Shown: positions 9,379-18,530, counted from the stretch's first letter. The stretch is DNA of 64,000 bases from Clostridiaceae bacterium (GCA_020832135.1 JAFIFG010000015.1:1-64000), one strand, 5' to 3'. Numbers and translations are program-made. Notes: a model not told the origin generated them from the sequence alone.

Positions 9379-9521
9379 GTAGGTCTCCTGACTTATGGAT
9401 CATCTTACTCTCCGACCTTCTCGGTTTCCCAATGGTATCTTCGGATTTCATTCCCATTTACAGTAGCGGGGGCTGTAGTGGATTTGCACCACTTTCCCTT
9501 TTAACTCTATTTAAGAGCACC
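9379..9521 (-). promoter_or_regulatory. Cobalamin riboswitch 1
   Basis: The minus strand contains the B12 box AGTCAGGAGACCTACC at the 3' end, the conserved core AAGTGGTGCAAATCCAC...GCCCCCGCTACTGT, and a paired 5'/3' boundary. This is a clear class-I cobalamin riboswitch. It precedes the methyltransferase and ABC importer operon (9179 down to 3178). A terminator follows at 9223-9286, so control is most likely transcriptional, switched off by adenosylcobalamin. Confidence 0.93.
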
Positions 9522-9582
9522 TTAATAAGTTAAGCTTTTTTAGTTTTTATCATTGTATTAAATTCCATATTTTTACCATATA

Positions 9583-9611
9583 ATTATACTATTTATTGTA
9601 AATTTTGTCAA
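9583..9611 (-). promoter_or_regulatory. Promoter of B12-riboswitch operon 1
   Basis: TTGACA (9606-9611) and TATAAT (9583-9588) on the minus strand are separated by exactly 17 nt. This is a consensus sigma-A promoter placed about 60 nt upstream of the cobalamin aptamer. Confidence 0.8.
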
Positions 9612-9646
9612 ATAATTAACTATGTAGGCTTTACACCTTAGTTCAT

Positions 9647-11638
9647 TTACTCATACTTAAACTTAGCAATGCTTTCTTGCATTGCATCTGCTAATTCCGC
9701 TAGTAAAACACTTGCTCTAGCTATTTCCTCTACGGATGCAGTCTGTTCTTCTATCGATCCAGATGTCTCTTCTATTACTGCTGCACTTTCTTGACATATA
9801 ACCGATAGTTTTTGTACAATTCTTATAATTTCATTCTTTTTACTATTCATTATTTCTCCTGATTGACCCATCTTCCCTATTATTTCCTTCATGCTTTCAA
9901 TAGAGTTATTTATTCCTTTAAATTTGGTATTGGTCAATTCAACACTTTCCGTTTGGGAGGACACAATATTTCCAACCTCCTCCATTGTTTTTACTGCATA
10001 GCCTGTTTTGTCATTTAATTCCTTAATAATAGTTGTGATTTCTTCGGTAAATGTATTTGACTGTTCTGCCAATTTCCGTATTTCCTCTGCTACTACTGCA
10101 AAGCCTTTACCAGATTCACCAGCCCTAGCCGCTTCTATAGCAGCATTCAATGCCAATAAGTTGGTTTGGTCTGCAATATTTTTAATCATTACACTGGCCT
10201 TTTCTATCCTTTGTGCATTTTCATTGGTATGAATAATAATCCCATGTATCTCCTCAGCTGCTTTATTACTGACATGATTCTTTTTTACTAACTCATTTAA
10301 TATTTCAAAGCCTTCTTCTTTTAACCTAACTACTTCATCGGTGGCATAGATTAAATCCTTCATATGTATTTGATCTTTTTCTATTAGTTCCCCTAATTTG
10401 TTAATATGGTCTACTCCTTCTTCTGTATCCATCGCTTGCTTATTTGCACCTTCCGCAATAGACTCGATGGTGCTTGCTATTTCATCTGCTGCTGTAGCTG
10501 ACTGTTGACTAGTTGCACTTAGTTCTTGAGATGAAGAAGTCACCTGTTGTGAAGCATTTACTATTTGATGAATAAATTCCCTAAGATTATCTGTAATAGT
10601 TTGAAAAGCCTTTGCCAAGGCTCCAATTTCATCTTTTCTATTCATAAATACTTTAGGCACATCTTCTGTAATATTTAACGCTGCTATTTTTCTTCCATAA
10701 GCTATTGTAGCTAAAATTGGTTTTGTCACTGAATTACCTATTATGTAGCATAGAACAATACTTATTATAAAAATTACAAAGGATATTAATAGCATGTTTT
10801 TTTGTAATTTGGGCAAATGATTCAATACTTCTTCTGCATTAGCGGTAGTAACCAATATCCAAGTAGTGCCTTCTATAGGTGCATAACCTACATAAAGCTG
10901 ACTCTCTTCAAAATAATATCTATTTACACCCCACCCCTCTTGTATCATGGTTTGAAATACTTCAGCCACTGGTTGTAATTCATTATCCTCTAGTGCTGTT
11001 TCTATAGGATTCCATTTATCCATTACCCTATCTCTATTTGGGTGGGCAATTACAGTTCCTTCTTTGTCAATCATGTAGGCATAGCCCATTTCTCCAAAAC
11101 CCATATCCCTGGTGATTTCACTTAATACCTCAACATACCTTCTACCGATAAGGGCACCTACTATTTCTCCATCATTTTCTATAGGAACAGCATAGATAAA
11201 TATGGATTTACCACTTAACAAACTATCCATTACATCAGAGACAACTACTTCTCCACGAAGGGCTCTTTGAACATATTCTCTTTCACTTGCGTCTGCTATT
11301 GTACCATCATGAAAAAAAGCTGTACCATCAGGATTAACAACTGCAAGAGCCTCAAAATTTGTTCTGGGCAATTGCCGCTCTAATACCTGCCGCTGCACTT
11401 CCCAATCCATCCCTTCCATATCACTTCTTCTAGCTAACATTCCTAATGTTCTAATTTGGGTTTCAATGCGACTCTCTGTTAATCTTGCTCCTTCTAAAGC
11501 TAATTGTTGCAATGCTTTTTCTGCCTCTACTACAACAGCATGCTCAATCTGGTTAATAGAGACCAAGGTAAACACCGTAGATACAAATAACATCAAAGCA
11601 GAGAAACAAATAATCAGCTTTATTTTTATACTTTTCAT
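9647..11638 (-). CDS. Methyl-accepting chemotaxis protein with dCache sensor
   Basis: A 663-aa membrane chemoreceptor. Transmembrane helix 1 is at about 8-30, then an extracellular dCache-type sensor (about 35-270, with [14 protein letters not shown] and [14 protein letters not shown]), transmembrane helix 2 (about 278-300), HAMP, and a signalling domain with the hairpin tip [21 protein letters not shown]. It is transcribed alone between two B12-regulated transporter operons. Its promoter carries a Fur-box-like palindrome just after the -10, so metal-dependent repression is likely. The ligand is unknown; a metal complex or organic metallophore would fit the location. Confidence 0.92.
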   Translation of the reverse strand: MKSIKIKLIICFSALMLFVSTVFTLVSINQIEHAVVVEAEKALQQLALEGARLTESRIETQIRTLGMLARRSDMEGMDWEVQRQVLERQLPRTNFEALAVVNPDGTAFFHDGTIADASEREYVQRALRGEVVVSDVMDSLLSGKSIFIYAVPIENDGEIVGALIGRRYVEVLSEITRDMGFGEMGYAYMIDKEGTVIAHPNRDRVMDKWNPIETALEDNELQPVAEVFQTMIQEGWGVNRYYFEESQLYVGYAPIEGTTWILVTTANAEEVLNHLPKLQKNMLLISFVIFIISIVLCYIIGNSVTKPILATIAYGRKIAALNITEDVPKVFMNRKDEIGALAKAFQTITDNLREFIHQIVNASQQVTSSSQELSATSQQSATAADEIASTIESIAEGANKQAMDTEEGVDHINKLGELIEKDQIHMKDLIYATDEVVRLKEEGFEILNELVKKNHVSNKAAEEIHGIIIHTNENAQRIEKASVMIKNIADQTNLLALNAAIEAARAGESGKGFAVVAEEIRKLAEQSNTFTEEITTIIKELNDKTGYAVKTMEEVGNIVSSQTESVELTNTKFKGINNSIESMKEIIGKMGQSGEIMNSKKNEIIRIVQKLSVICQESAAVIEETSGSIEEQTASVEEIARASVLLAELADAMQESIAKFKYE

Positions 11639-11735
11639 GATTATCCCCCCGATAAATTGGATTTTTTCTTTAGCATGTATAAAATAAAACTCTCATATAA
11701 AAAAATAGACTTCAATAAGCAGTGATATTTCCGTA

Positions 11736-11758
11736 ATGATAATAAATATCATTATCAT
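11736..11758. promoter_or_regulatory. Fur-family operator-like palindrome at the chemoreceptor promoter
   Basis: A 23-bp near-palindrome has perfect 8-bp arms ATGATAAT / ATTATCAT. Against the 19-bp Fur consensus it differs at about two central positions. It starts at the end of the -10 of the chemoreceptor promoter, the expected place for a repressor site. Fur itself is not in the window; Zur or PerR could also read such a box. Confidence 0.65.
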
Positions 11759-11785
11759 TGTACTATTGTTTCTATTTCTTGTCAA
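11757..11785 (-). promoter_or_regulatory. Promoter of the chemoreceptor gene
   Basis: Minus-strand TTGACA (11780-11785), a 17-nt spacer and TACAAT (11757-11762). The Fur-like palindrome follows directly downstream, giving a leader of about 110 nt. Confidence 0.75.
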
Positions 11786-11806
11786 TTTTTTAAAAGGGTT
11801 TTATAC

Positions 11807-12553
11807 TTATCTTTCTCCGCCTACTAAAAACATAGGTGTACACTTATACCTTACCTTTCTTTCTTCATCCCACACTAAGTCAGTAATATCTTTATCTACA
11901 AATAGTTTTTTAAATCCATGATTCAAAAGGGCTTCTGCATCCCATTGAGGTCTTCGTCTAGAGGTTAAATATAAATCCTTGCCGATACTACTACTTTCAT
12001 CCTCAAAGGATTTTATAAAGGGTTCATATCCTAATTCTACTGTTCTTCTTTGATCTTCTTCAAATTGCTTCTGAAGTTCTGGGTCCGTTAGTCTTAAGTA
12101 CCAATTGGCATCAAAGATAAGTATTCTACCTCCCGGCTTCAATAATCTATGCCATTCAGCATAGGCCTTTATAGGGTCTACTAGGGTCCAAACTAGATTT
12201 CTACAAACAATCAAATCAAAGGAAGCATCTTCAAAGGGGAGTTCATGACAGTCTCCTTGAAGAAAATCTGCAGAGAAACCTGCCCTTTCAACATTTTTTC
12301 TTGCCTCTACTAACATATTCTCCGTATAGTCAACGGCAGTCACTTTATAGCCTAGGTCTGACATAATAATGGTAAAAAAACCTGGCCCCGTTCCAACGTC
12401 TAAAGCTTTGATGTTTTCCCTCTCTGGAGTATAGTCCTTAATAAGTTTACTCCAAGCATTGATTTGAAAGGTATTCATCTCCTTTTGAATACTTGTACTG
12501 TAACTGCTAGCTCGATGATTCCAATAATTTTCAATACGATTTTGGATTAACAT
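11807..12553 (-). CDS. Class I SAM-dependent methyltransferase ending transporter operon 2
   Basis: A methyltransferase of about 248 aa with motif I ALDVGTGPGFFTIIMS, motif II VTAVDYTENML, and LPFEDASFDLIVCRNLVW typical of the Methyltransf_11 fold. I chose the ATG at 12553: it follows GGGGAGTG at 7 nt and begins just after the upstream ATPase stop; a longer frame opens with TTG at 12568. It is the last gene of the second B12-riboswitch importer operon, whereas in operon 1 the methyltransferase comes first. The protein is clearly diverged from the one at 8349-9179. Confidence 0.85.
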   Translation of the reverse strand: MLIQNRIENYWNHRASSYSTSIQKEMNTFQINAWSKLIKDYTPERENIKALDVGTGPGFFTIIMSDLGYKVTAVDYTENMLVEARKNVERAGFSADFLQGDCHELPFEDASFDLIVCRNLVWTLVDPIKAYAEWHRLLKPGGRILIFDANWYLRLTDPELQKQFEEDQRRTVELGYEPFIKSFEDESSSIGKDLYLTSRRRPQWDAEALLNHGFKKLFVDKDITDLVWDEERKVRYKCTPMFLVGGER

Positions 12554-12557
12554 GTTA

Positions 12558-13349
12558 TCACTCCCCAATATCCACCTGCAAAACAGAGGACAATAATTTT
12601 TTTGTATAAGGATGTTTTGGAGCTTCTATAATTCCTTTTGTCTCCCCAGATTCAACCTCCTGCCCTTTATATAAGACACATATTCTATCACAAATACAAC
12701 TAACAAGGGCCAAATCATGAGATATAAATAAGATTGCCATATCTAAGCTCTTTTCTAACTCCATAAGCAACTCTATAATTTGTGCTTGGGCTGATACATC
12801 CAAAGCACTGGTGGCTTCATCGCATATTAATAGCTTAGGGTGAACTGCAATGGCTCTGGCAATTGCAGCTCTTTGACATTCTCCACCACTGAGTTGATGA
12901 GGATATTTATTTGCATATTCAGACTTAAGACCTACCTGCTTAAGCAAAGATACTATAGCTTCTTTCATATGAGCTTTAGACATAGCCTTAGGGTTATAGC
13001 ATAGATGACATAAAGTTTCTTTTATAGCCTCTCCTATTTTCATACGGGGATTAAAGGAACCCACAGGATCTTGAAAAACCATTTGCATCTCTTTATAGAC
13101 CTCTAAACATGCTTTTCCCTTTATATTAGAGATGTCTTTTCCATCGAAAAAAATATTTCCTTCATCCACCTTTTGTAAATGTGTAATTAATTTTGCTATT
13201 GTACTTTTACCACTTCCGCTTTCTCCTACTAGGCCCAGCACTTCTCCAGGCATAATTTGAAAGCTTACATCATCAACAGCAGTAATTTTATATTTACCTT
13301 TTCCAAAGGTTTTTTTTATATTATGAACTTCTAGAATAGGTTGACTCAT
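12558..13349 (-). CDS. ABC importer ATPase, DppF/NikE type
   Basis: A 263-aa ATPase with Walker A GESGSGKST, signature LSGGECQRAAIARAI, and Walker B LLICDEATSALD. The C-terminal HPYTKKLLSS stretch is typical of the oligopeptide branch. It overlaps the preceding DppD-type gene by 29 bp, indicating translational coupling. It partners the ATPase at 13321-14304 and the permeases upstream. Confidence 0.92.
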   Translation of the reverse strand: MSQPILEVHNIKKTFGKGKYKITAVDDVSFQIMPGEVLGLVGESGSGKSTIAKLITHLQKVDEGNIFFDGKDISNIKGKACLEVYKEMQMVFQDPVGSFNPRMKIGEAIKETLCHLCYNPKAMSKAHMKEAIVSLLKQVGLKSEYANKYPHQLSGGECQRAAIARAIAVHPKLLICDEATSALDVSAQAQIIELLMELEKSLDMAILFISHDLALVSCICDRICVLYKGQEVESGETKGIIEAPKHPYTKKLLSSVLQVDIGE

Positions 13350-14304
13350 GTGAACTCACTCCACTTAAGGGAATACAGCTTGTCCAATGATTTTTTTTCA
13401 CTGAAGTTATACTGTATTCTTTTTTTTGGCATGTATCTTGAGAATAATCACACCTTGTTGAAAAACTGCATCCTCTGTGCATGTCCTTAAAGCTTAAAGG
13501 TTCTCCTCTTACCCCTTTTGGTACCTTCCCATCCATTTTAGGTATAGCTTGTAGCAATGTCTTTGTGTAGGGGTGTGTTGGATTTCTCAAAATTTCCTTT
13601 TTCTCACCGTATTCTACAATGCGACCTGCATACATGACACCTATCTTGTCCGCTATTTTGGCAACTACACCCATATTGTGGGTAATCATCATAATGGAAG
13701 TACCAAATACTTGACGTAATTTTAATATTTCCTCCACCACCTGTGCTTGCACTGTAACGTCTAATGCACTTGTTGGTTCATCTGCTAAAATCAACTCTGG
13801 TTCCATAACCATGGCTAAAGCAATTGCTACTCTCTGGTTCATACCACCACTCAATTGAAAGGGATAACTGTTTAAGATTCTCTCACCATCCTGTAGGTTA
13901 AGGCATTCTAATAAACCCACTATCTTTTTATATGCCTCTTTTTTATGGATTTTTTTATGACTCTGCATTGCCTCTACAAACTGATGCTTTATTTTCCTTA
14001 AAGGATTTAGGGATGCTCCTGGGTTTTGAAAAATCACCCCTAACCTAGTTCCTCTTAATTGTCTTAGCTCCTCTTTGGAGCAGGAGGTAATATCTGTTTT
14101 TCCAAATAGGATACAACCTTTTCTTGTAATCACATCTGTGCCAGTAAGCTGTAGGATTGCTTTCAAAAGTGTGCTTTTACCGCATCCACTTTCTCCTACA
14201 ATACCTAATATCTCACCTTTTTTTATAGTAAAGCTTATATCCTTTACTATGTCTACGCCTCCATACCCAACACTTAGGTTTTTAACCTGTAGCAAATCCT
14301 CCAA
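13321..14304 (-). CDS. ABC importer ATPase, DppD/NikD type
   Basis: A 327-aa ATPase with Walker A GESGCGKST, signature LSGGMNQRVAIALAM, and Walker B LILADEPTSALD. A C-terminal cysteine-containing extension (GCSFSTRCDYSQDTC) matches the oligopeptide ABC C-terminal domain. The start is TTG, 8 nt after GGGAGG. Operon 1 has the equivalent unit fused to its partner in one protein. Confidence 0.92.
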   Translation of the reverse strand: MEDLLQVKNLSVGYGGVDIVKDISFTIKKGEILGIVGESGCGKSTLLKAILQLTGTDVITRKGCILFGKTDITSCSKEELRQLRGTRLGVIFQNPGASLNPLRKIKHQFVEAMQSHKKIHKKEAYKKIVGLLECLNLQDGERILNSYPFQLSGGMNQRVAIALAMVMEPELILADEPTSALDVTVQAQVVEEILKLRQVFGTSIMMITHNMGVVAKIADKIGVMYAGRIVEYGEKKEILRNPTHPYTKTLLQAIPKMDGKVPKGVRGEPLSFKDMHRGCSFSTRCDYSQDTCQKKEYSITSVKKNHWTSCIPLSGVSSHESTYSRSS

Positions 14305-14352
14305 TGGCCTAACCTCCCAGAACAGTGATAGCTCTCCTACCTGTACAAACTT

Positions 14353-15912
14353 TTATTGAATAGTTGAATCAACGTTAAATTGATAATAATCAGTTGGATG
14401 AGATTTAAATCCTTTTACATTCTCTTTCATAATCATGGTCATATTGTTAAATCCAATAAAATCATAAGCATAATCCTCTAATGCTAATTGTTGAATCTCA
14501 ATTACTAATGCTGTACGCTTTTCAGAATCAAATTCCCTTAGTAGTTGTTCTAATAATGCATCCACTTTAGCATTGCTATAATTTCCAAAGTTGTTATCCA
14601 TATCTGTTCTCATGGTAGCATTTAAAAAGGCTGCAGCATCACCTGTAGAAGTAGTAACGATGCAATACATGCCAATATCAAATTCCCCTGCCTTCAAATA
14701 CTCTGTATTATCAAATACTGTAACCTTAACATCTATTCCTATTTTCTTTAATGCTGCCTGCATTTCTGTAGCAATATCCTCCTGTGCCAACCTTCTGTAA
14801 AGAACTAGATCAATAGAAAGAGGTTCTCCATCCTTCTCTACTATGCCATCTCCACTCATGTCTTCATAGCCTGCTTCTTCTAGCAGTTTTCTAGCAGCTT
14901 CTGGATTATAGGCAATGCCATCTAGCTGTTGTCCCCCATAAGGCATTGTGTCAGGGAAAGCCCCTATAGCAGGAGTTGCTGAATTGTTTAATAAGTAGGT
15001 ACTAATTCCTTCTTTATCTATAGCCATAGAAATTGCTTTCCTTACTGCTTCATCCTTTAAGGTATCTAGGTTGTAATAAAGCATATAGGCTCTAGAGGTT
15101 CCCACTTGGGATATAGTATATTGTGATGTATCTTGGAATAAATCCACGGCATCGGCTGTAATATTATGGGCAATGTCAATTTCACCAGATTGTAGGGCCA
15201 TCACTAAGGTATCCATATCAGGAATCGTTTTTATATATGCCTTATCCAGCTGAGGTGTTCCATTCCAATAGTTTGTGTTTTTCTCTAAATCAATAGATTC
15301 ATTTGCCACAAAAGCTACCGGTACATAAGGACCAGTTCCTACAGGATTCATACTTCTATCCTCCGTTGCATCTAAATCGATAATAGATGCATAGGGGTCA
15401 CAAAGATCATTGATTAAGGTAGCATGAGGTTCCTCTGTTTCAATGATTAAGGTAACATCATCCTCTACTCTATAATTAGCTGTGCTAAATACAGCAGCAC
15501 GATAGTTTTCTTCACCAAAATGCTTCATATTTTCCACTACTTTATGAGCGGTTACAGGTTCTCCATTAGAAAACCTTATATTGTCTTTTAAAGTTACTTT
15601 CCATGTTAATTCATCGAGATTTTCATAGGATTCCGCCAACCAAGGCTCTGGAACTAAGGATTCATCTAACTTAAACAACGTCTCTGTCACACCATATCTA
15701 ACAGAAAACCATCCTTGCCAATCTATATGGGGATCTAAGGAGGCCACGGCATTGGTAGTACCAAAGGTTAAAGATTTTTCCTCTACTAAAACTTCCCCTT
15801 CATGGCTGACTTTTGTAGCTATTTCCTCTACCTCGTTTGCTCCCATGCAGCCTATTAGCATAAGGCTCAAAGCAACTAATAAACATGCTACTAATTTATT
15901 TTTCATTTTCAT
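14353..15912 (-). CDS. ABC importer substrate-binding lipoprotein (SBP family 5), operon 2
   Basis: A 519-aa lipoprotein with signal peptide and lipobox LIGC near residue 22, followed by a family-5 binding fold (EPWLAESYENLDELTWKVTL, DNIRFSNGEPVTAHKVVENM). It is clearly different from the operon 1 binding protein, so the two importers may take different ligands or forms of one ligand. It lies between the permeases and the ATPases in the second B12-riboswitch operon. Confidence 0.9.
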   Translation of the reverse strand: MKMKNKLVACLLVALSLMLIGCMGANEVEEIATKVSHEGEVLVEEKSLTFGTTNAVASLDPHIDWQGWFSVRYGVTETLFKLDESLVPEPWLAESYENLDELTWKVTLKDNIRFSNGEPVTAHKVVENMKHFGEENYRAAVFSTANYRVEDDVTLIIETEEPHATLINDLCDPYASIIDLDATEDRSMNPVGTGPYVPVAFVANESIDLEKNTNYWNGTPQLDKAYIKTIPDMDTLVMALQSGEIDIAHNITADAVDLFQDTSQYTISQVGTSRAYMLYYNLDTLKDEAVRKAISMAIDKEGISTYLLNNSATPAIGAFPDTMPYGGQQLDGIAYNPEAARKLLEEAGYEDMSGDGIVEKDGEPLSIDLVLYRRLAQEDIATEMQAALKKIGIDVKVTVFDNTEYLKAGEFDIGMYCIVTTSTGDAAAFLNATMRTDMDNNFGNYSNAKVDALLEQLLREFDSEKRTALVIEIQQLALEDYAYDFIGFNNMTMIMKENVKGFKSHPTDYYQFNVDSTIQ

Positions 15913-15928
15913 CTTCCTCTCTTGTTTA

Positions 15929-16795
15929 TTATGAACTATTATTTATTCTTGGATCTAAAAAGTCCCGTAGGGCATCTCCAAAAAGATTAAAAATAATAAT
16001 AGTAACCATCATGACTAGCCCAGGAAAAAGACTTATCCATGGTGCTATTTGTAAATAGCTTCTTCCACTATTCACCATAGAGCCCCATTCAGCCTGAGGC
16101 ACTTGTACCCCTAACCCTAGAAAGGAAAGTCCTGCAATTCCCATCATCATGGTGCCAATTTGAAGGGTAGCTATCACCACCAATACACCTATAATATTAG
16201 GTAAGATATGACGAAAAAGAAGCCTTAAATCGCTATTACCACTTAATCTAGCGGCTTGTATAAAGGTATCCTCCTTCATGGTCAAAACATTACTTCTTGC
16301 GACACGAGCATATTGTGTCCACCCTGTTAAGCCCAACGCCAACATAGCATTAAACAATCCTCCCCCTATGATACCAGCTACTGCAATGCCTAGTATAATA
16401 TCTGGAAAGGCTAACAAAATATCAGCAATCCGCATAAAAAGATTATCTATCCATCCTCCATAGTATCCACACACAATACCAATAGTGGTACCTATGACAA
16501 AAGTAATAATTACCAGCATCAGAGCTGCAGAAATCGAAGTTCTAGCCCCTATCAAAACCCTTGAAAAAACACAGCGGCCATGACTATCGGTTCCAAAGAG
16601 AAATTCCTGCGATGGTGGTAGATTTCTTCCTCTTATATCAGTGGCATAGGGATCATTAGGAACCATGTAGGGGGCTACTATACTGATAAAAATTAAGATT
16701 ATAGTTATGACCATCAGTAGATAAAACCTTAATTTTACAAAATTTAAAGACCTTTTCTTCTTTTCTTCCATCGGCAATATCTTTACTTCATCCAT
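15929..16795 (-). CDS. ABC importer permease, DppC/NikC type, operon 2
   Basis: A 288-aa permease with an N-terminal transmembrane helix, the motif LFGTDSHGRCVFSRVLIGAR, and the coupling region IAGLSFLGLGVQVPQAEWG. It is separated by 10 bp from the DppB-type gene upstream and 16 bp from the binding-protein gene downstream. Confidence 0.92.
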   Translation of the reverse strand: MDEVKILPMEEKKKRSLNFVKLRFYLLMVITIILIFISIVAPYMVPNDPYATDIRGRNLPPSQEFLFGTDSHGRCVFSRVLIGARTSISAALMLVIITFVIGTTIGIVCGYYGGWIDNLFMRIADILLAFPDIILGIAVAGIIGGGLFNAMLALGLTGWTQYARVARSNVLTMKEDTFIQAARLSGNSDLRLLFRHILPNIIGVLVVIATLQIGTMMMGIAGLSFLGLGVQVPQAEWGSMVNSGRSYLQIAPWISLFPGLVMMVTIIIFNLFGDALRDFLDPRINNSS

Positions 16796-16805
16796 AGCTT
16801 CACCT

Positions 16806-17735
16806 CTAACTACTGTATGTCCTGGGGTCCAATAACCTATAGGATATATCTACTATTAAATTCACCATCACATAAATGAAGGTCATCCAAACAACAAATC
16901 CTTGAATAACAGGATAGTCTCTAGCACCAATTGCATCCATCACCAATTTCCCCAATCCTGGCCATATAAAAATCGTTTCTACAATAACGGTTCCTCCAAG
17001 TAAAGAACCAATGGACAATCCAATCAAAGTGATAATAGTAACCATTGTATTGTATAAAACATTTTTGTATAAAATAATCCTTTCCTTCACTCCTCTAGCC
17101 CTAGCCCCCACTACATATTCCTTGTTTAATTCTTCTAGTACAACCGCTCTAACCTGCCTTATGTATCTAGATGACATAGCAATTGATAAGGCGACAGTAG
17201 GTAAAATTAACCCCTTTAGACTTCCTTCTGCCAGCACTGGTAGCCAATTTAATTTCAATGCAAAAAAATAGATTAGTAGTAGGGATAAAAAAAAGTTAGG
17301 CATAGCTACACCAATAAATGTCATACATCGAATCAAATAATCAGATGCTTTATTGTGTTTAACTGCAGCTAATATACCAATGGGAATGGAGACCAACAAT
17401 GTCACCATCATAGAACTAATAGATAGCATAATTGTTTTGGGTAGAGCCCTCATTAACTTCTCAGCTACTGGTAAATGATCGGCATAGGATTTCCCCATAT
17501 CTCCTGACAAAAAGTTTCTTAGCCAAGTAAGGTATTGTAGTACAAAGGGATTGTCTAAACCCATCTCTATTCTTGTTTGCTCTATTATGTCTTGAGAAAT
17601 AGGAACGCCCTGTGCCGATAGCTTCATGCTGGCAGGATCACCTGGTGCCAAATACATAAGTCCAAAGGTCAAAAGAGTCACTCCAAGCATGATAGGAATT
17701 AACTGTAATAATCGCTTTATTATATATTGAAACAA
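16806..17735 (-). CDS. ABC importer permease, DppB/NikB type, operon 2
   Basis: A 309-aa permease, the first gene of operon 2. It begins with the family signature MFQYIIKRLLQLIPIMLGVT and has MYLAPGDPA, the coupling region GARARGVKERIILYKNVL, and the C-terminal FIWPGLGKLVMDAIGARDYP. The leader upstream holds a B12 riboswitch and a terminator element. Confidence 0.93.
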   Translation of the reverse strand: MFQYIIKRLLQLIPIMLGVTLLTFGLMYLAPGDPASMKLSAQGVPISQDIIEQTRIEMGLDNPFVLQYLTWLRNFLSGDMGKSYADHLPVAEKLMRALPKTIMLSISSMMVTLLVSIPIGILAAVKHNKASDYLIRCMTFIGVAMPNFFLSLLLIYFFALKLNWLPVLAEGSLKGLILPTVALSIAMSSRYIRQVRAVVLEELNKEYVVGARARGVKERIILYKNVLYNTMVTIITLIGLSIGSLLGGTVIVETIFIWPGLGKLVMDAIGARDYPVIQGFVVWMTFIYVMVNLIVDISYRLLDPRTYSS

Positions 17736-17842
17736 CGCTTTTGCCTCCTATGGAAAATTTTTAAAATATTCTCCTCTTATTAGTAATATTTAATCCTATC
17801 TTTAATTAACTAGTTCCTACATTTCCCATAAATACTTTACTA

Positions 17843-17907
17843 AATAAAAAGACCACAAAAATTAGTTGCAGTCGTCATGACTACACACTAAACCTTCGTG
17901 GTTTCAT
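17843..17907 (-). terminator. AYGAA-hairpin element, copy b (riboswitch terminator)
   Basis: Minus-strand AAACCACGAAGGTTTAGT pairs almost throughout with ACTAATTTTTGTGGTC and then reaches a T-run. A nested hairpin GTC-ATGAC-GAC lies in the loop. The 5' arm can alternatively pair with ACCTTCG at 17956-17962, downstream of the B12 aptamer, as an antiterminator. It is the counterpart of copy a at 9223-9286. Confidence 0.65.
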
Positions 17908-17980
17908 CAAAAACAAAAAAATCTCATGAATTTTCCAAAAACACACACTCCCCTCCGAAGGTAGTTCTATAACAATATAA

Positions 17981-18123
17981 GGCAGGTCTCCTGACTCATG
18001 GATCATCTTACTCTCCGGCCTTCTCGGTTTCCCAATGGCATCCTGGATTTCATTCCCATTTACAGTAGCGGGGGCTGTAGTGGATTTGCACCACTTTCCC
18101 TTTTAACTCTATGAAAGAGCACC
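17981..18123 (-). promoter_or_regulatory. Cobalamin riboswitch 2
   Basis: The aptamer is nearly identical to riboswitch 1, including B12 box AGTCAGGAGACCTGCC and the core GTGCAAATCCACTACAGCCC on the minus strand. It precedes the DppB-led importer operon (17735 down to 11807). The near-identity of both aptamers and their downstream segments suggests duplication of the whole leader. Confidence 0.94.
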
Positions 18124-18172
18124 TTATATGCTATGTTTTGTTAAATTCTTAATTATTACAAATTTCTATTTA

Positions 18173-18201
18173 AACATACTATACTCTAAAAATTTTGTCA
18201 A
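18173..18201 (-). promoter_or_regulatory. Promoter of B12-riboswitch operon 2
   Basis: Minus-strand TTGACA (18196-18201), a 17-nt spacer and TATGTT (18173-18178). The -35 lies inside one arm of an 18-bp perfect inverted repeat. Confidence 0.7.
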
Positions 18202-18237
18202 ACTATTTATTTTTATGAAAAATAGTTTGACAAAATT
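18191..18237. repeat. Perfect 18-bp inverted repeat over the operon 2 promoter
   Basis: Arms AATTTTGTCAAACTATTT and AAATAGTTTGACAAAATT are separated by 11 nt. The left arm supplies the -35 of the operon 2 promoter and the right arm has a mirror TTGACA on the plus strand. It could be an operator or the terminator remnant of the decayed rex gene that ends at 18255. Confidence 0.6.
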
Positions 18238-18254
18238 GTATTGCATTATTTAAG

Positions 18255-18530
18255 CTACTCTTTTCCACTGTTGCTTACAAAATAAAATAAGATAAGCAAA
18301 TCATTGTTTAAATTCATATTTTCTACAACTACTCCTTCTGGTGCATCAAGATCTATGGGTGGAAAATTCCAGACAGCATTTATCCCAAGCTTTATTAATG
18401 TGGTCCAAAGCCTCCAAACAAATTGAGATCGTGTCGAATATGAGAAATAGTAAAACCAAGTATATCATTATCTAATATTTGATTACTATATATCTTATAA
18501 GTATGGTAATTTGGATACTCTAAAAAAGTA
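18255..18530 (-). pseudogene. Decayed rex gene (internal deletion)
   Basis: Minus-strand fragments match the intact Rex at 36156-36791. An N-terminal piece reads ILGFTISHIRHDLNLFGGFG (intact copy: IGFTPSQIRQDLNSFGGFG), then a stop. In another frame a C-terminal piece reads LGINAVWNFPPIDLDAPEG and VVVENMNLNNDLLIL (intact: VSAIWNFSPLDIHVPEG...). The Rossmann NADH-binding core between them is missing, as is the N-terminal start. It is therefore a deleted, frameshifted second rex copy next to the end of the ECF operon. Boundaries are approximate. Confidence 0.8.

Noticed and set aside
9269-9457. A 62-codon minus-strand frame
   Set aside because: It lies inside the cobalamin riboswitch and its terminator and has no protein-like composition or ribosome site.
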